DNA from: Natrinema hispanicum
GTDB lineage: Archaea > Halobacteriota > Halobacteria > Halobacteriales > Natrialbaceae
Direction of reading: 5' to 3'
Assembly: GCF_900111485.1 (NCBI RefSeq)
Contig: NZ_FOIC01000001.1
Location: forward strand, 1-64,000
DNA: 64,000 bases
Each line of letters opens with the position of its first letter. The first letter of the stretch is position 1. Positions 51,559-62,568 of the stretch are shown piece by piece. Under the pieces are notes generated by a model. It was given only the letters and a program-made list of their open reading frames with translations. It did no database searches and had not been told where the DNA came from. Both the position numbers and the translations under genes were made by a program.

Positions 51559-51924
51559 ATGAAAGTAGTGAACAAATCTGATGCACCGGCACTCACTCGC
51601 AACGACGGGCTGGTCTCTCACATCCTCCACTCACAGCACGAGGTCTCGGAGACTGACCTGACGATCACCTGGGTCGATGTCGAACCGGGGGCACGGCAAG
51701 TGAGACACGAACACGACCCGGAACAGGTCTACGTCATCCTTTCCGGCACTGGTGTTATGGCCGTCGGCGACGACGAACGCACAGTTGCAGCTGGCGATCT
51801 CGTGCATATTCCGTCGAACACCGAACACAGCCTCGAGAACACCGGTGACCGACCGCTCGAGTACGTCTCCGCCGCAACGCCGGCGTTTCCAGCCGCCGAA
51901 GTCGACGAGTTCTACGACCAGTAG
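51559..51924 (+). CDS. Cupin-domain protein (second of two)
   Basis: The 121-residue single-domain cupin has RHEHDPEQVYVILSGTGVMA followed by VHIPSNTEHSLENTG. The residue after the HxH pair is Gln (EQVYV) where the first cupin has Glu (EEALYV), so metal binding may differ. No substrate clue is visible. It is separated from the first cupin by 53 bp; they share little identity and are not a recent duplication. Confidence 0.8.
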   Translation: MKVVNKSDAPALTRNDGLVSHILHSQHEVSETDLTITWVDVEPGARQVRHEHDPEQVYVILSGTGVMAVGDDERTVAAGDLVHIPSNTEHSLENTGDRPLEYVSAATPAFPAAEVDEFYDQ

Positions 51925-51984
51925 CCGGGTACACTCGTGAGACGTCGATAGGCTTTTTCCGGGGCCCTGCGAAACAGTCGCACA

Positions 51985-52020
51985 ATGGACAACAGTACGA
52001 GCCGGGTGATGGGTCGATGA
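51985..52020 (+). other. 11-codon leader ORF before a small membrane protein
   Basis: ATG 51985 starts MDNSTSRVMGR and its TGA overlaps the ATG at 52017 of the next gene (ATGA). A T-rich TATA-like box at 51951-51958 is centred about 30 nt before ATG 51985, so a leaderless mRNA would begin at this mini-ORF. It could let ribosomes reach the real gene by coupling. Confidence 0.35.
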
Positions 52021-52232
52021 CAGGCGTTCGCGAGTGGATTCAAACGGCCCGCGAGGAGCGGTGGGGAATGATGACTGATCTGGTATTTGCAATCCTCTGG
52101 GTGACGGGGGTTGATCTCATCGTCCGTCTCCTTGATGGACCGGACTGGGCCCGCTATATGTTCATGGCCGCAGGGATCGTCGCGTACTTCGGACTCGTCT
52201 GGAGTTTCGAAGCCGCGAAACAAACGCAGTAG
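52017..52232 (+). CDS. Small two-helix membrane protein (DUF8119-like)
   Basis: The 71-residue protein has a basic start (MTGVREWIQTAREERWGMMT) and two hydrophobic helices (LVFAILWVTGVDLIVRLL; YMFMAAGIVAYFGLVWSF). I associate it with a haloarchaeal family of this length, possibly DUF8119. No motif suggests a function. The ATG is coupled to a short upstream ORF. Confidence 0.7.
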   Translation: MTGVREWIQTAREERWGMMTDLVFAILWVTGVDLIVRLLDGPDWARYMFMAAGIVAYFGLVWSFEAAKQTQ

Positions 52233-52455
52233 TACAGTAGCGACCGCTGTCGGTTGCAGTCGGAAGCGACACCAGACGAGGTTTTGTCAGCGAGTGGTGC
52301 CGCCGAATACGGTTTTCTGGTTGGCTATAGTAATACGGTTTCTTTATCCAGTGCAGCTCGTGAAACCCGCGTTCAGTAGAGTGGATGCACAGATCGCTTA
52401 GACCATCTCAGTTTGACCCACAAGGCATACGTAATGTAAGACAAGACAAATTTAT
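52233..52455. other. Intergenic stretch, AT-richer toward the right
   Basis: 223 bp without an ORF or repeat copy that I recognise. A TTTATA box overlaps the next start codon and is too close to be its promoter. Confidence 0.4.
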
Positions 52456-52839
52456 ATGTTCTTGAAGAAGCGAACAAGTGAGATTTTAGTGGCCACTGCC
52501 GCATTTCTCTTTGTTCTTGGGACGTTGACTGGCTTGCGGGTCTGGGACTTGGAACCCGCGACTTCAGTACAATCGGCAATTGTCAATGGTGCTGCGCTCT
52601 TTATTACTGTTATCGTTGTCCTGCGGGCGTTTCAGGGTACAGACCTCGTTGGGAATTGGATACTCACATTCGGCCCAAGTTTTGGTTTCACACTCAATCT
52701 GTTCATCCCAGTCATGGCGAATCCGGCCGCTTTCATATATCCACTTGTCACCGGAGCAATCGTATCTGGCGTGATTACACTGGTTGGATACTCGATCGGA
52801 CGAGGTTTCAGCGTGGTTTGGAATAGACAGGACGCGTAA
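52456..52839 (+). CDS. Four-helix membrane protein, unknown
   Basis: The 127-residue product is almost all membrane: EILVATAAFLFVLGTLTGLR, IVNGAALFITVIVVLRAF, ILTFGPSFGFTLNLFIPVMA and FIYPLVTGAIVSGVITLVGY. Base and codon use are clearly AT-richer than in surrounding genes, a sign of recent transfer or relaxed selection. I do not recognise a family. Confidence 0.6.
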   Translation: MFLKKRTSEILVATAAFLFVLGTLTGLRVWDLEPATSVQSAIVNGAALFITVIVVLRAFQGTDLVGNWILTFGPSFGFTLNLFIPVMANPAAFIYPLVTGAIVSGVITLVGYSIGRGFSVVWNRQDA

Positions 52840-53129
52840 CCAGATTCAATAAGCACATGTAGTGACCGAACTGGCCGGTTTGGTTTCGGACTTACTTTCA
52901 AGAATAATTCTGGATAACGAAGTCGCGCTATTATCTACTGAGAAGCAAAAGCCGTCGTAACTGATTGCCGAGGGGAGCCGGGTCAGACGACTGGACAGCA
53001 CAGGTTCCACATCAGCAGTAACCAGACTTCCTGCCGCGCAGTTCGATCGGGTCCGAATTAACAGCTACAAATTATTTCAGTCGTAACTAGACGTATTGTG
53101 GCCGAATAAAACCGTGAAAAACGCTGCGT
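52840..53129. other. AT-richer stretch without a gene
   Basis: These 290 bp carry no credible ORF, repeat copy or RNA gene. Composition resembles the preceding membrane protein gene, so the AT-rich patch extends from about 52400 to 53110. Confidence 0.5.
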
Positions 53130-53591
53130 CTATGCCGAGTCGCGGCTATCGACGACCATCACTGGTGACGTCACGCTACGAAGCGTTCGTTCGGCGACGC
53201 TGCCGAGCAATGCACGCTTGATGCCTGAACGGCCGTGCGAGCCCATGACGACGAGGTCGATGTCGTTGTCCTCGACGTAGTCCTCGATCAGCGAGTGAGG
53301 TCTGCCCGCCGAGACGTGCTCGACGGTCTCGAGGCCGTGTTCGGCGGCGCGGTCGGCGACGAAGCCGGTGGCGCTGTCGGCACGGTCTTTGATCTCGGTC
53401 ATCTCGCCGAAGTGACCCTGTTCGATACGATCGAGCTGTTCAGCCCCGAGACTGAGACTCATCGAGTCGGTATCGACCACGTACAGGGCGTGTACTTCGG
53501 CCCCATACTTTTCGGCGAGGCCGATCGCGTGCTCGACCGCCGCTTCGGACGTTTCGCTGCCGTCTGTCGGAACGAGTATTTTCTCGTACAT
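53130..53591 (-). CDS. Universal stress protein (UspA family)
   Basis: The 153-residue protein begins MYEKILVPTDGSETSEAAVE and ends with VVMGSHGRSGIKRALLGSVA ERTLRSVTSPVMVVD. The G-x2-G-x9-G-S/T ATP-binding pattern is present. It starts 4 bp after the ActP symporter gene and is probably co-expressed with it, perhaps as a regulator of transport. Confidence 0.92.
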   Translation of the reverse strand: MYEKILVPTDGSETSEAAVEHAIGLAEKYGAEVHALYVVDTDSMSLSLGAEQLDRIEQGHFGEMTEIKDRADSATGFVADRAAEHGLETVEHVSAGRPHSLIEDYVEDNDIDLVVMGSHGRSGIKRALLGSVAERTLRSVTSPVMVVDSRDSA

Positions 53592-53595
53592 TGTC

Positions 53596-55281
53596 TTAGT
53601 CGTCGAGGGGTTCGCCGCCGTCGGTCACGACGTCTTCTGCAGACTGCTGCTGGCCCATCGGTTCGGGGCTGTGACACTGTCGGACCATCTTCTTGGTCTT
53701 GAGCGACGGTTCGTCGGTCATCACGGAGACGATGATCGTGACGGCGAACACGACTGGAACGCCGACGAGTGCCGAGCCGATTGCCGGCAGCCACTGTGCA
53801 AGTGCGGCGACGTATGGCTCACCGTTGCTGATGTACGTGGGCAAGACCTCGTTGATCATCGGGATGAACCAAATGGTCAGGCCAGTGAGCATCCCGGCGA
53901 GTGCGCCCTGACGGTTCGTGTTCTCCCACCAGAGACCGAGGAAGAACATCGGGAACAGCACCGACCCGGCCAGCGAGAACGCGTAGGACACCAGTGCGCC
54001 GATCGGTGCCGCGGGGTCGAGTGCAGCCAGCGTGGTCAGGACGCCCAGGGCAACGATGCCCAGCCGACCGACGAGAATCTGCTGGCGCTGCGTCGCGTCT
54101 TCGTTGATGAGGTTGACGTAGATGTCGTGGGAGACTGCCGAGGAGCCAGTAATGAACAGCCCGGCAGTCGTTGCAATCGCGGCGGCGATCCCGCCGGCAG
54201 CCACGAAGCCGACGAACCACTGTGGGAGGTTCGCGAACTGCGCGGCGACCACGACGAGAACGTCGGCAGTTGCTGCGGACATGCCGCCCTCTGCAGCGTA
54301 CGTCGTGGCGGTGTTGGGGTTCACGTCGAACAGCCGCACACCGAAGGCCGTGTACGCCGGCGCACCGAGGTACAGCAGGAGGATGAAGAACAGCCCGGTC
54401 ACGGTCGACCAGCGGGCAGTTCGTTCGTTTTCAACCGTGTAGAACCGGACCAGGACGTGAGGGAGCCCGCAGGTCCCGACGACCAGCGAGAAACACGTCG
54501 CGATCCAGAGGTACGGGCTGGCGGTTGCGAACGGTTCGCTGAACTCGGAGCCGAGCTCACTGATCAGCATCCCGTATTCGATCTGCGGGAGCACCGTCGA
54601 GTAGCCCTGCGTCCAGCCGACCACGTACATGCCGGCCAGGAAGGCACCGATGAGGATGACGTACTGGACGGCCATGTTCTTGGTCGCACCCATCATGCCC
54701 GAGAGGGTGAGGTAGAGGACCGTAATGGCCATCATGACGATGACCATCGCCTGGTAGCCGCTGAGCCCGGCGAAGCCGATGTCGCCGAAGATGTACAGGC
54801 CGACAAGGGCCATCCCGCGGGCCTGACCGATCGCGTAGACGAAGGCGATCAGGAACGCCGTGACTGCTGCGATGCCACGTGCAGTATCAGAGTTGAATCG
54901 GTCGCCGACGAAGTCCGGTGCGGTGTACTTTCCGAACCGGCGCATCTGTGCGGCCATGAAGATAAGCAGGATGAAGTATCCCGTCGTCCAGCCGACGACG
55001 AAGGCCAGTCCGTAAAAGCCCGAGAGGGCGATCAGCGCTGCCATCCCGAGGTAGGATGCGGCCGACATCCAGTTGGCCCCAATCGCCATCCCGTTCTCGA
55101 TGTTCCCGATCGACCGGCCCGCGACCCACATGTCCTCCGTGTCGGCCACGCGGAACACGAAGCCGATCAGGAGGAAGATCGCAAGCATCCCCAAAACGAG
55201 GACAGCCGGTGCAAGCTTGAACGAGACGTCCATTCCCTGCGGTAGCAGGCCCGACTGCAGGAGGGTTCCCGTGCCCGTCAT
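53596..55281 (-). CDS. actP: Sodium:solute symporter, acetate permease type
   Basis: The 561-residue SSS-family transporter has about 13 hydrophobic segments. MWVAGRSIGNIENGMAIGAN WMSAASYLGM and FITGSSAVSHDIYVNLINED are characteristic of ActP-like members. It overlaps the DUF4212 gene by 4 bp, which encodes the small subunit of such symporters. Acetate is the likely substrate because acetyl-CoA synthetase lies next to it. C-terminal tail is polar. Confidence 0.9.
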   Translation of the reverse strand: MTGTGTLLQSGLLPQGMDVSFKLAPAVLVLGMLAIFLLIGFVFRVADTEDMWVAGRSIGNIENGMAIGANWMSAASYLGMAALIALSGFYGLAFVVGWTTGYFILLIFMAAQMRRFGKYTAPDFVGDRFNSDTARGIAAVTAFLIAFVYAIGQARGMALVGLYIFGDIGFAGLSGYQAMVIVMMAITVLYLTLSGMMGATKNMAVQYVILIGAFLAGMYVVGWTQGYSTVLPQIEYGMLISELGSEFSEPFATASPYLWIATCFSLVVGTCGLPHVLVRFYTVENERTARWSTVTGLFFILLLYLGAPAYTAFGVRLFDVNPNTATTYAAEGGMSAATADVLVVVAAQFANLPQWFVGFVAAGGIAAAIATTAGLFITGSSAVSHDIYVNLINEDATQRQQILVGRLGIVALGVLTTLAALDPAAPIGALVSYAFSLAGSVLFPMFFLGLWWENTNRQGALAGMLTGLTIWFIPMINEVLPTYISNGEPYVAALAQWLPAIGSALVGVPVVFAVTIIVSVMTDEPSLKTKKMVRQCHSPEPMGQQQSAEDVVTDGGEPLDD

Positions 55282-55724
55282 TGGTCGACACCTCCGTCAG
55301 TTGCCGTGGCGTCTTCGGCGCTGCCGGCCGTTCCCGTCGGCTCCGAGTGGTCGATGCCGTACTTCGCGTCCAGCTGGTCACGCTTGCGGGCGTACCACGC
55401 CGAGAGGATCAGCGCACCGGATGGCGCACAGAAGGCCACCAGGAAGTAGTGCAGTGGGAACTCGATGACTGGTATCTGCGAGGTCATCGTCTCCGGTGCC
55501 GCGATCGTCGCGAACACAGGGCCGAACACGAGGATCGCCCAGGCGATAAAGCCGGTCCAGATCACACGCAGGTGATCGCGCATGAACGGCGTACTCGGGT
55601 TCAGCAAGTTGATCTCCGCACTGAGGTAGTCGGTATTTCGGTGGGACTGGCCTGGTTGTCCGGCCACCCCCCCGTCCGTTTCGATCTGTTTGTCAGTCGA
55701 ATTGTGGCTGTTATTATCTGGCAT
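55278..55724 (-). CDS. DUF4212 small subunit of sodium/solute symporter
   Basis: The 148-residue product has two membrane helices (VIWTGFIAWAILVFGPVFAT; FPLHYFLVAFCAPSGALILS) and the ending AWYARKRDQLDAKYGIDHSE, the DUF4212 pattern. The family pairs with ActP-like transporters. It is first in DUF4212-actP-usp, with a TATA box at 55761-55768. Confidence 0.9.
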   Translation of the reverse strand: MPDNNSHNSTDKQIETDGGVAGQPGQSHRNTDYLSAEINLLNPSTPFMRDHLRVIWTGFIAWAILVFGPVFATIAAPETMTSQIPVIEFPLHYFLVAFCAPSGALILSAWYARKRDQLDAKYGIDHSEPTGTAGSAEDATATDGGVDQ

Positions 55725-55760
55725 ATTGTGACGAATCGTGTTATTGACTTGTTTGTTATC

Positions 55761-55768
55761 TTAAAAAG
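55761..55768 (-). promoter_or_regulatory. TATA box of DUF4212-actP, also T-tract after acs1
   Basis: The minus strand has CTTTTTAAG 12 bp beyond the acs1 stop. It can serve as a T-tract terminator for acs1 and as the TATA box of the following operon, whose ATG is 38 nt further on. Confidence 0.45.
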
Positions 55769-55779
55769 ATATGGGTTGG

Positions 55780-57756
<1,977 letters not shown>

Positions 57757-58093
57757 GGTACACCCAGTCAATTATCGACTACCATAGTAAAGGCGGCCTC
57801 TAGTTGTGCAAAATCGATCCGATACTCACAGGGTAACAGAGGGAATATTGACTATATTAGGGGAAAAGCGGCAGCCTCACACGCGAAAAACGGGGTGAAA
57901 TCGGTGGTGCGACGAGCCACTCGATGGCAAGCCGTCAGCTCGTGCGTGCCAGTCGATATCAGATCAAGCGTCAGTGACACTAAATCGAACGACGGATCTA
58001 GAGACTTAGTCTCAAATCGACCAGTAAGCGCCACCCCCTCACACCACAGTCGCGCGATCCCGAACTGCCGGCAGTGGCTCGTGAACAGGCGGT
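57757..58093. other. 337-bp gap: acs1 promoter and 3' flank of the HTH-10 gene
   Basis: A TATA-like TTTACTA (minus strand, about 57785-57791) lies 30 nt before acs1. Elsewhere a 13-bp palindrome GAGACTTAGTCTC occurs at 58001-58013 with an AAATCGA direct repeat on each side. No ORF is credible in this stretch. Confidence 0.45.
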
Positions 58094-60310
58094 CTAACCG
58101 TCCGGATCGTCCAAGAACGTTCGAAGCAACTCGTGTTGGCCCTTTCGCAGGTGATTGTGCAGCGTCGGTGAGGAGACACCCATCGCGTCCGCGACCTCCT
58201 CGGCCGTGCTCTCTCTGGGCCAGTCGTAGTACCCGCCGAAATACGCCGCGCGAAGCGCTGCCTCCTGGCGATCTGTCAAGCGGTCCTCGAGGCCTTCCCG
58301 GAACTCGCGGGCAGTCTGGACGGTGCGTTCGGTCTCACGTTTTCCGACCAGTTCGGAGTCCGGAAACACGGATCGCAGGCCGTCGAGGATGGTCCGAATA
58401 TCCGCATCGACTGCACAGTCGCCGGTGATCGTCCCCGTGCCGTCCTCGAAGACCGCCTCGCGGACGGTGACGCCGTACTCCGTCAGCGTGACGATCGGAC
58501 AGGAACCGTCGATAACGAACTCGATACGCCAGCCGTCTTCGTCGGTCTCGACAAGCCGACAGTCCTCGATTCCAGGGTCGTCTTCGGCGAGTTCGAAGAC
58601 GTCGGCCGGTGACGCTCCCTCGAGACGGACGTAGTAGAGCTGGGTCGACTCGTCGATCGGGACCAGCGAGTCGAGTTCGAAGCGACAATCGAGTCGTTGT
58701 GATGCGTCGACGAAAAACGAGCGTTCGTCGCGACAGGCGACCTCGAGTTCCGTCACGCGGTCGGACAACAGGAGGTTTCGCCGGCGGATGGCGGCGATCG
58801 CGTAACCGACGTGCCGACCGATCGTCGAGAGCCACGCGCGCTCGTCATCGTCGAACGCACCTGGGCGCTCGGTCGCGACCGAGAGGAGCCCGTAGACGGT
58901 ATCGCCGTAGGCAAGCGGGACTCGCGCGACGGCCCCCTCGAACGTGTCGTCCTCGAGCGATGCCGTCACGTCGGTTGCGACGAGGACCGTCCGGTCCCCG
59001 GCCTGGGCTGCCGTCGCCGAATCCGCGCCGTCGGGACCGGTGGCTGGCTCGTTGTCCCATTTCTCAGGGAGGACGCGCTCGACCGCATCAGGCTCGAGCC
59101 CGCTGGATGCACGCCACTCCCGACGGTGGTCCGACATCGTTGCGCGGTCGATCCACGCGAACTCGTAGGCTGTGCCGTCGGTGAGGGCGGTACAGGTCGA
59201 CGTTTCGATCTCTTCGTGATCCGTTGAATCTAGTAACGCGTGCGTAACGTCTCGGTGACGGCGTGCGACCGCGTACAGTCGATCGAGTTCCTCGCGCTTT
59301 TCGCGGGCGGTCGCGAGTTCCTCGTGGGCGACCGTGACGTCGCGGACGAAGACGGCAAACCCCCGGTGTCGGCCCTGATCGTCCCGCAGCGGCGAGATGA
59401 CTTCGGTCGCGCGAAACTGTGAGCCGTCCTTGTGGACACGCCACCCCTCGGTCTCGGTGCCCGATTCCTCGATGGCCGTCGACAGCGCTCGTTCGGGCGC
59501 GCCGTCCTCGACGGCGGCGTCGGGATAGAACGTCGAAACGTGCGTGCCGACGATCTCACCGGCTCGGTACCCGAACATGGCCGCTGCACTGCGATTCCAG
59601 CGCTCGACGTAGCCGTCCGAATCGAGCCGAAGCAATGCGTATCGATCGCTTGCCGCTAGTAAGAGGCGAATGACGCTGTCGTCGCCGATCACTGGGCCCG
59701 ACTGGCCGCCGGATCGGTCGTGTCCAGGGCCCGACGGCCGCTCGACGGCGTCGAAGGCGTCGACGATTTCGGTATCGGTCGGCTCGGGTAAATAGGACTC
59801 GAGGGCCTCGAAACTGCGCCAGCCGCCCGCTGTTTTGACGACGCGGGGATTGACGTCGTGTTCGACCAAGGCAGTGTGGGCGAAGTACTGTCGGAGATCG
59901 CTCGTCGAAAGGTCGGCAAGCCCAGGGTCGTTAAACAGTTCGCTTGCCCGCTCGGCGACGTCAGAGACCAACATCTGTAGCCGGCGAGTCGTCACCGAGA
60001 ACACCCGCTCATTGGTCGAGAGCCCGTTACTCCGTGCGTATCGCCGGAGTTCGCGTTCGACGCGAGTCGGCAGATACGCGGTTCGATCCCGCCCACCGTC
60101 GTCGGACGGAACCCGGACGAGATACCGCGGTGGATCGATTCGTACCTGCTCGATGTCGTCGATCGTGAGCCGCGTGAGCTCCGCCGGCCGGAGGCCGACG
60201 TCGGCACAGAGGCGAATCACCAGCGCCTCGCGGTAGGTTTCGGCAGCGTCGAGAAGCGACTCGTACTCCTGGCTCCTGAGTACCGCCCCCATCCCCTGCT
60301 CGAGGCTCAT
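58094..60310 (-). CDS. Recombinase-fold/PAS/GAF/bacterio-opsin-activator HTH-10 regulator
   Basis: The product has 738 residues. Residues 1-185 resemble a tyrosine recombinase catalytic domain: ADVGLRPAELTRLT gives the first Arg, STSDLRQYFAHTALVEHDVN gives the second Arg, AGGWRSFEALESYL gives Trp and Tyr, but the usual His of the HxLR box is Ser. A PAS domain follows at 220-340 (YVERWNRSAAAMFGYRAGEI), then GAF at 345-505, a BAT domain, and HTH-10 at 675-730 (LTDRQEAALRAAYFGGYYDW, HNHLRKGQHELLRTF). It is a sensor-type transcription regulator. Sitting between two acs genes, it may control them. Confidence 0.85.
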   Translation of the reverse strand: MSLEQGMGAVLRSQEYESLLDAAETYREALVIRLCADVGLRPAELTRLTIDDIEQVRIDPPRYLVRVPSDDGGRDRTAYLPTRVERELRRYARSNGLSTNERVFSVTTRRLQMLVSDVAERASELFNDPGLADLSTSDLRQYFAHTALVEHDVNPRVVKTAGGWRSFEALESYLPEPTDTEIVDAFDAVERPSGPGHDRSGGQSGPVIGDDSVIRLLLAASDRYALLRLDSDGYVERWNRSAAAMFGYRAGEIVGTHVSTFYPDAAVEDGAPERALSTAIEESGTETEGWRVHKDGSQFRATEVISPLRDDQGRHRGFAVFVRDVTVAHEELATAREKREELDRLYAVARRHRDVTHALLDSTDHEEIETSTCTALTDGTAYEFAWIDRATMSDHRREWRASSGLEPDAVERVLPEKWDNEPATGPDGADSATAAQAGDRTVLVATDVTASLEDDTFEGAVARVPLAYGDTVYGLLSVATERPGAFDDDERAWLSTIGRHVGYAIAAIRRRNLLLSDRVTELEVACRDERSFFVDASQRLDCRFELDSLVPIDESTQLYYVRLEGASPADVFELAEDDPGIEDCRLVETDEDGWRIEFVIDGSCPIVTLTEYGVTVREAVFEDGTGTITGDCAVDADIRTILDGLRSVFPDSELVGKRETERTVQTAREFREGLEDRLTDRQEAALRAAYFGGYYDWPRESTAEEVADAMGVSSPTLHNHLRKGQHELLRTFLDDPDG

Positions 60311-60311
60311 A

Positions 60312-60336
60312 GTTCGCTCCTTTTGGTTTCGCGAAC
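60312..60336 (-). promoter_or_regulatory. Inverted repeat over the ribosome site of the HTH-10 gene
   Basis: GTTCGC and GCGAAC arms (60312-60317 and 60331-60336) enclose 13 nt. On the mRNA the second arm includes part of GGAG (60317-60320), and the ATG follows one base after the repeat. A TATA-like ACAATTATG lies at 60337-60345, so the site could be an operator or an mRNA hairpin blocking translation. Confidence 0.5.
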
Positions 60337-60435
60337 ATAATTGTATCGCCTCTTCCCGGCGTTCGTAAGGGGTAATCGAGATCGGTCAGAAACTCCAACC
60401 CGGATTGATTTCGGACTATCTGAGTTTACGAAACG

Positions 60436-62427
60436 TTACTGGCCGGAGTGGCTGCCGTCCCCGACCTCGGCCTGAATCTCACCGACGATCTCGGGATTCC
60501 GGAGTGCGCTCGTGTCCCCGAGCTCCTCGCCGTTGGCGACGTCCTCGAGCAGGCGGCGCATGATCTTGCCCGAGCGGGTCTTGGGTAGTTCCGGCGTGAA
60601 GATCACCTCGGCGGGGCGGGCGATCGGGCCGATCGCTGCCTCGATGCTCTCGAGGATGGCAGAACGGATGCTTGCATCCGGCTCGCGCTCGCGTTCGGTG
60701 CTGACATAGGCGTAGATCTCGGTGTTGCCGGTCTCGTTCGAGCGACCGACGACGGCGGCCTCGGCGACGCCATCGACGTCGGCGATCGCGCCCTCGATCT
60801 CCATCGTGCCGAGCCGATGGCCGGAGACGTTGATGACGTCGTCGACGCGGCCGAGGACAGTGATGTAGCCGTCCTCGTCGATCCGGGCCGTGTCGCCACT
60901 GAAGTAGCGCCACTCGTCGGCATCGGGATCGGAAAAGCGCTGCCAGTACTCGGTGACGAACCGCTCGTCGCCGTCATACAGTGTCCGGGCCATTCCCGGC
61001 CACGGACGAGCGATCGTGAGATAGCCAGTCTCGCCGGGTTTAACCGCCTCTCCTTGGGAGTCGATCACGTGAGCGTCGATTCCTGGCAGCGGCGGGCCGG
61101 CCGAGCCGGGTTTCATCTCGTCGACGCCCGGCAGCGTCGAGATCGCCACTGCGCCGGTCTCGGTCTGCCACCACGTATCGACGACGGGACAATTGCCGCC
61201 GCCGATATGCTCGCGGTACCAGTTCCAGGGGCGGGGACTGATCGGCTCGCCAACGGTGCCGAGCAACCGCAGCGAGGAGAGATCGTGTCGGCCAGGATAA
61301 TCAGGCCCCCACTTCATGAACGCGCGGATCGCCGTCGGGGCAGTGTAGAAGACGTCGACGGCGTTTCGGTCGACGATCTCCCAGAGTCGATCCCGGTCGG
61401 GATAGTCGGGCGTCCCTTCGTACATGACCGTCGTCGTCCCAAGCGCAAGCGGCCCGTAGACGATGTAGGAGTGGCCCGTAATCCAGCCGATGTCGGCCGC
61501 ACACCAGTAGGTGTCCTCGGGCTTGATATCGAGGACTGCATGGCTCGTCCACGCGACATGGGCAAGATAGCCGCCCGTCGAGTGGACGACGCCTTTCGGC
61601 TGGCCAGTCGTCCCCGAGGTATACATCAAGAACAGCATGTCCTCGGCGTTACGCGAGACCGGCTCGACCGTCTCGCCGGCGAACTCGGCACACAGCTCGT
61701 GATAGTCCCACTCGTCGTCGCCGAGAACGTGTGGCATATCGTCGCCAAGCCGGTCGACGACGACCGTCCGGACGTCCTGCTCGAGGCCGATGCGGGCATT
61801 ATCGGCTTTGCTCTTCTGGTTGAAGGCGTCGCCACGCCGGTAGTACCCGTCGCAGGTGATCAGGAACTCGCTGTTTGCGGCGTCCATCCGTGTCGCGAGC
61901 GCGTCCGCAGAGAGGCCAGCGAAAACGACACTGTGGGGTGCACCGATCCGGGCACACGCCAACATCGCGATCGGCAGTTCGGGGATCATCGGCAGATAGA
62001 TCGTGACGACGTCGTCCTCTTCGACACCGAGGTCGCGCAGCGCTGCCGCGAACTCGTTGACTTCGACGTAGAGGTCCTGATAGGTGTAGGTCCGGCGCTC
62101 GCCTTGCTTGCCCTCCCAGCGGATCGCGGCGTGATTTTTCCGCCCCGACTCGAGATGGCGATCCAGACAGTTGTAGGCGGCGTTCAATCGGCCATCGGAA
62201 AACCAGCGGTAGAAGGGGGCGTCGTCGTCCTCGAGGACGGTGTCGTAGGGGTCGTCCCATGAGAGGAGGTCGGCCGCACGCGTCCAGCAATCCGGCCAGT
62301 TCGTCTCGAAGCGCTCGTGAATCGCCGGATCCGCGACGTTCGCCTGCTCGACGAACGAGTCGGGAGGACTGAGGGTGGAGCCTGACGGTGTCGAGGTCTC
62401 GTGGCTCCGCCCGTTTCGTTCGACCAT
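60436..62427 (-). CDS. acs: Acetyl-CoA synthetase, second of two
   Basis: The 663-residue enzyme is closely related to the first copy along its whole length: SFVEQANVADPAIHERFETN, YTSGTTGQPKGVVHSTGGYL and PKTRSGKIMRRLLEDVANGE. The N-terminal 25 residues differ. ATG 62427 is preferred over the in-frame ATG at 62478, because a TATA box at 62456-62463 fits it. The two genes are ancient tandem duplicates separated by the HTH-10 gene. Both keep all catalytic motifs, so neither is a pseudogene. Confidence 0.96.
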   Translation of the reverse strand: MVERNGRSHETSTPSGSTLSPPDSFVEQANVADPAIHERFETNWPDCWTRAADLLSWDDPYDTVLEDDDAPFYRWFSDGRLNAAYNCLDRHLESGRKNHAAIRWEGKQGERRTYTYQDLYVEVNEFAAALRDLGVEEDDVVTIYLPMIPELPIAMLACARIGAPHSVVFAGLSADALATRMDAANSEFLITCDGYYRRGDAFNQKSKADNARIGLEQDVRTVVVDRLGDDMPHVLGDDEWDYHELCAEFAGETVEPVSRNAEDMLFLMYTSGTTGQPKGVVHSTGGYLAHVAWTSHAVLDIKPEDTYWCAADIGWITGHSYIVYGPLALGTTTVMYEGTPDYPDRDRLWEIVDRNAVDVFYTAPTAIRAFMKWGPDYPGRHDLSSLRLLGTVGEPISPRPWNWYREHIGGGNCPVVDTWWQTETGAVAISTLPGVDEMKPGSAGPPLPGIDAHVIDSQGEAVKPGETGYLTIARPWPGMARTLYDGDERFVTEYWQRFSDPDADEWRYFSGDTARIDEDGYITVLGRVDDVINVSGHRLGTMEIEGAIADVDGVAEAAVVGRSNETGNTEIYAYVSTEREREPDASIRSAILESIEAAIGPIARPAEVIFTPELPKTRSGKIMRRLLEDVANGEELGDTSALRNPEIVGEIQAEVGDGSHSGQ

Positions 62428-62455
62428 GTATCGTTCGAAACGTGGTCGGTCAGAT

Positions 62456-62463
62456 GAATAAAC
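62456..62463 (-). promoter_or_regulatory. TATA box of the second acs
   Basis: The minus strand has GTTTATTC, centred about 32 nt before ATG 62427. An imperfect palindrome around 62512-62528 (ACGGT and ACCGT arms) lies further upstream and might be an operator. Confidence 0.45.
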
Positions 62464-62568
62464 GTTCCTCTGGACCACCGCGCAGTGAGACGCGCCGTTG
62501 CAATCAATGAAACGGTCGGTTGAACCGTATTTCGGCCCACAGCAGGGCGATTCGAGCGTCGTTGGGGC

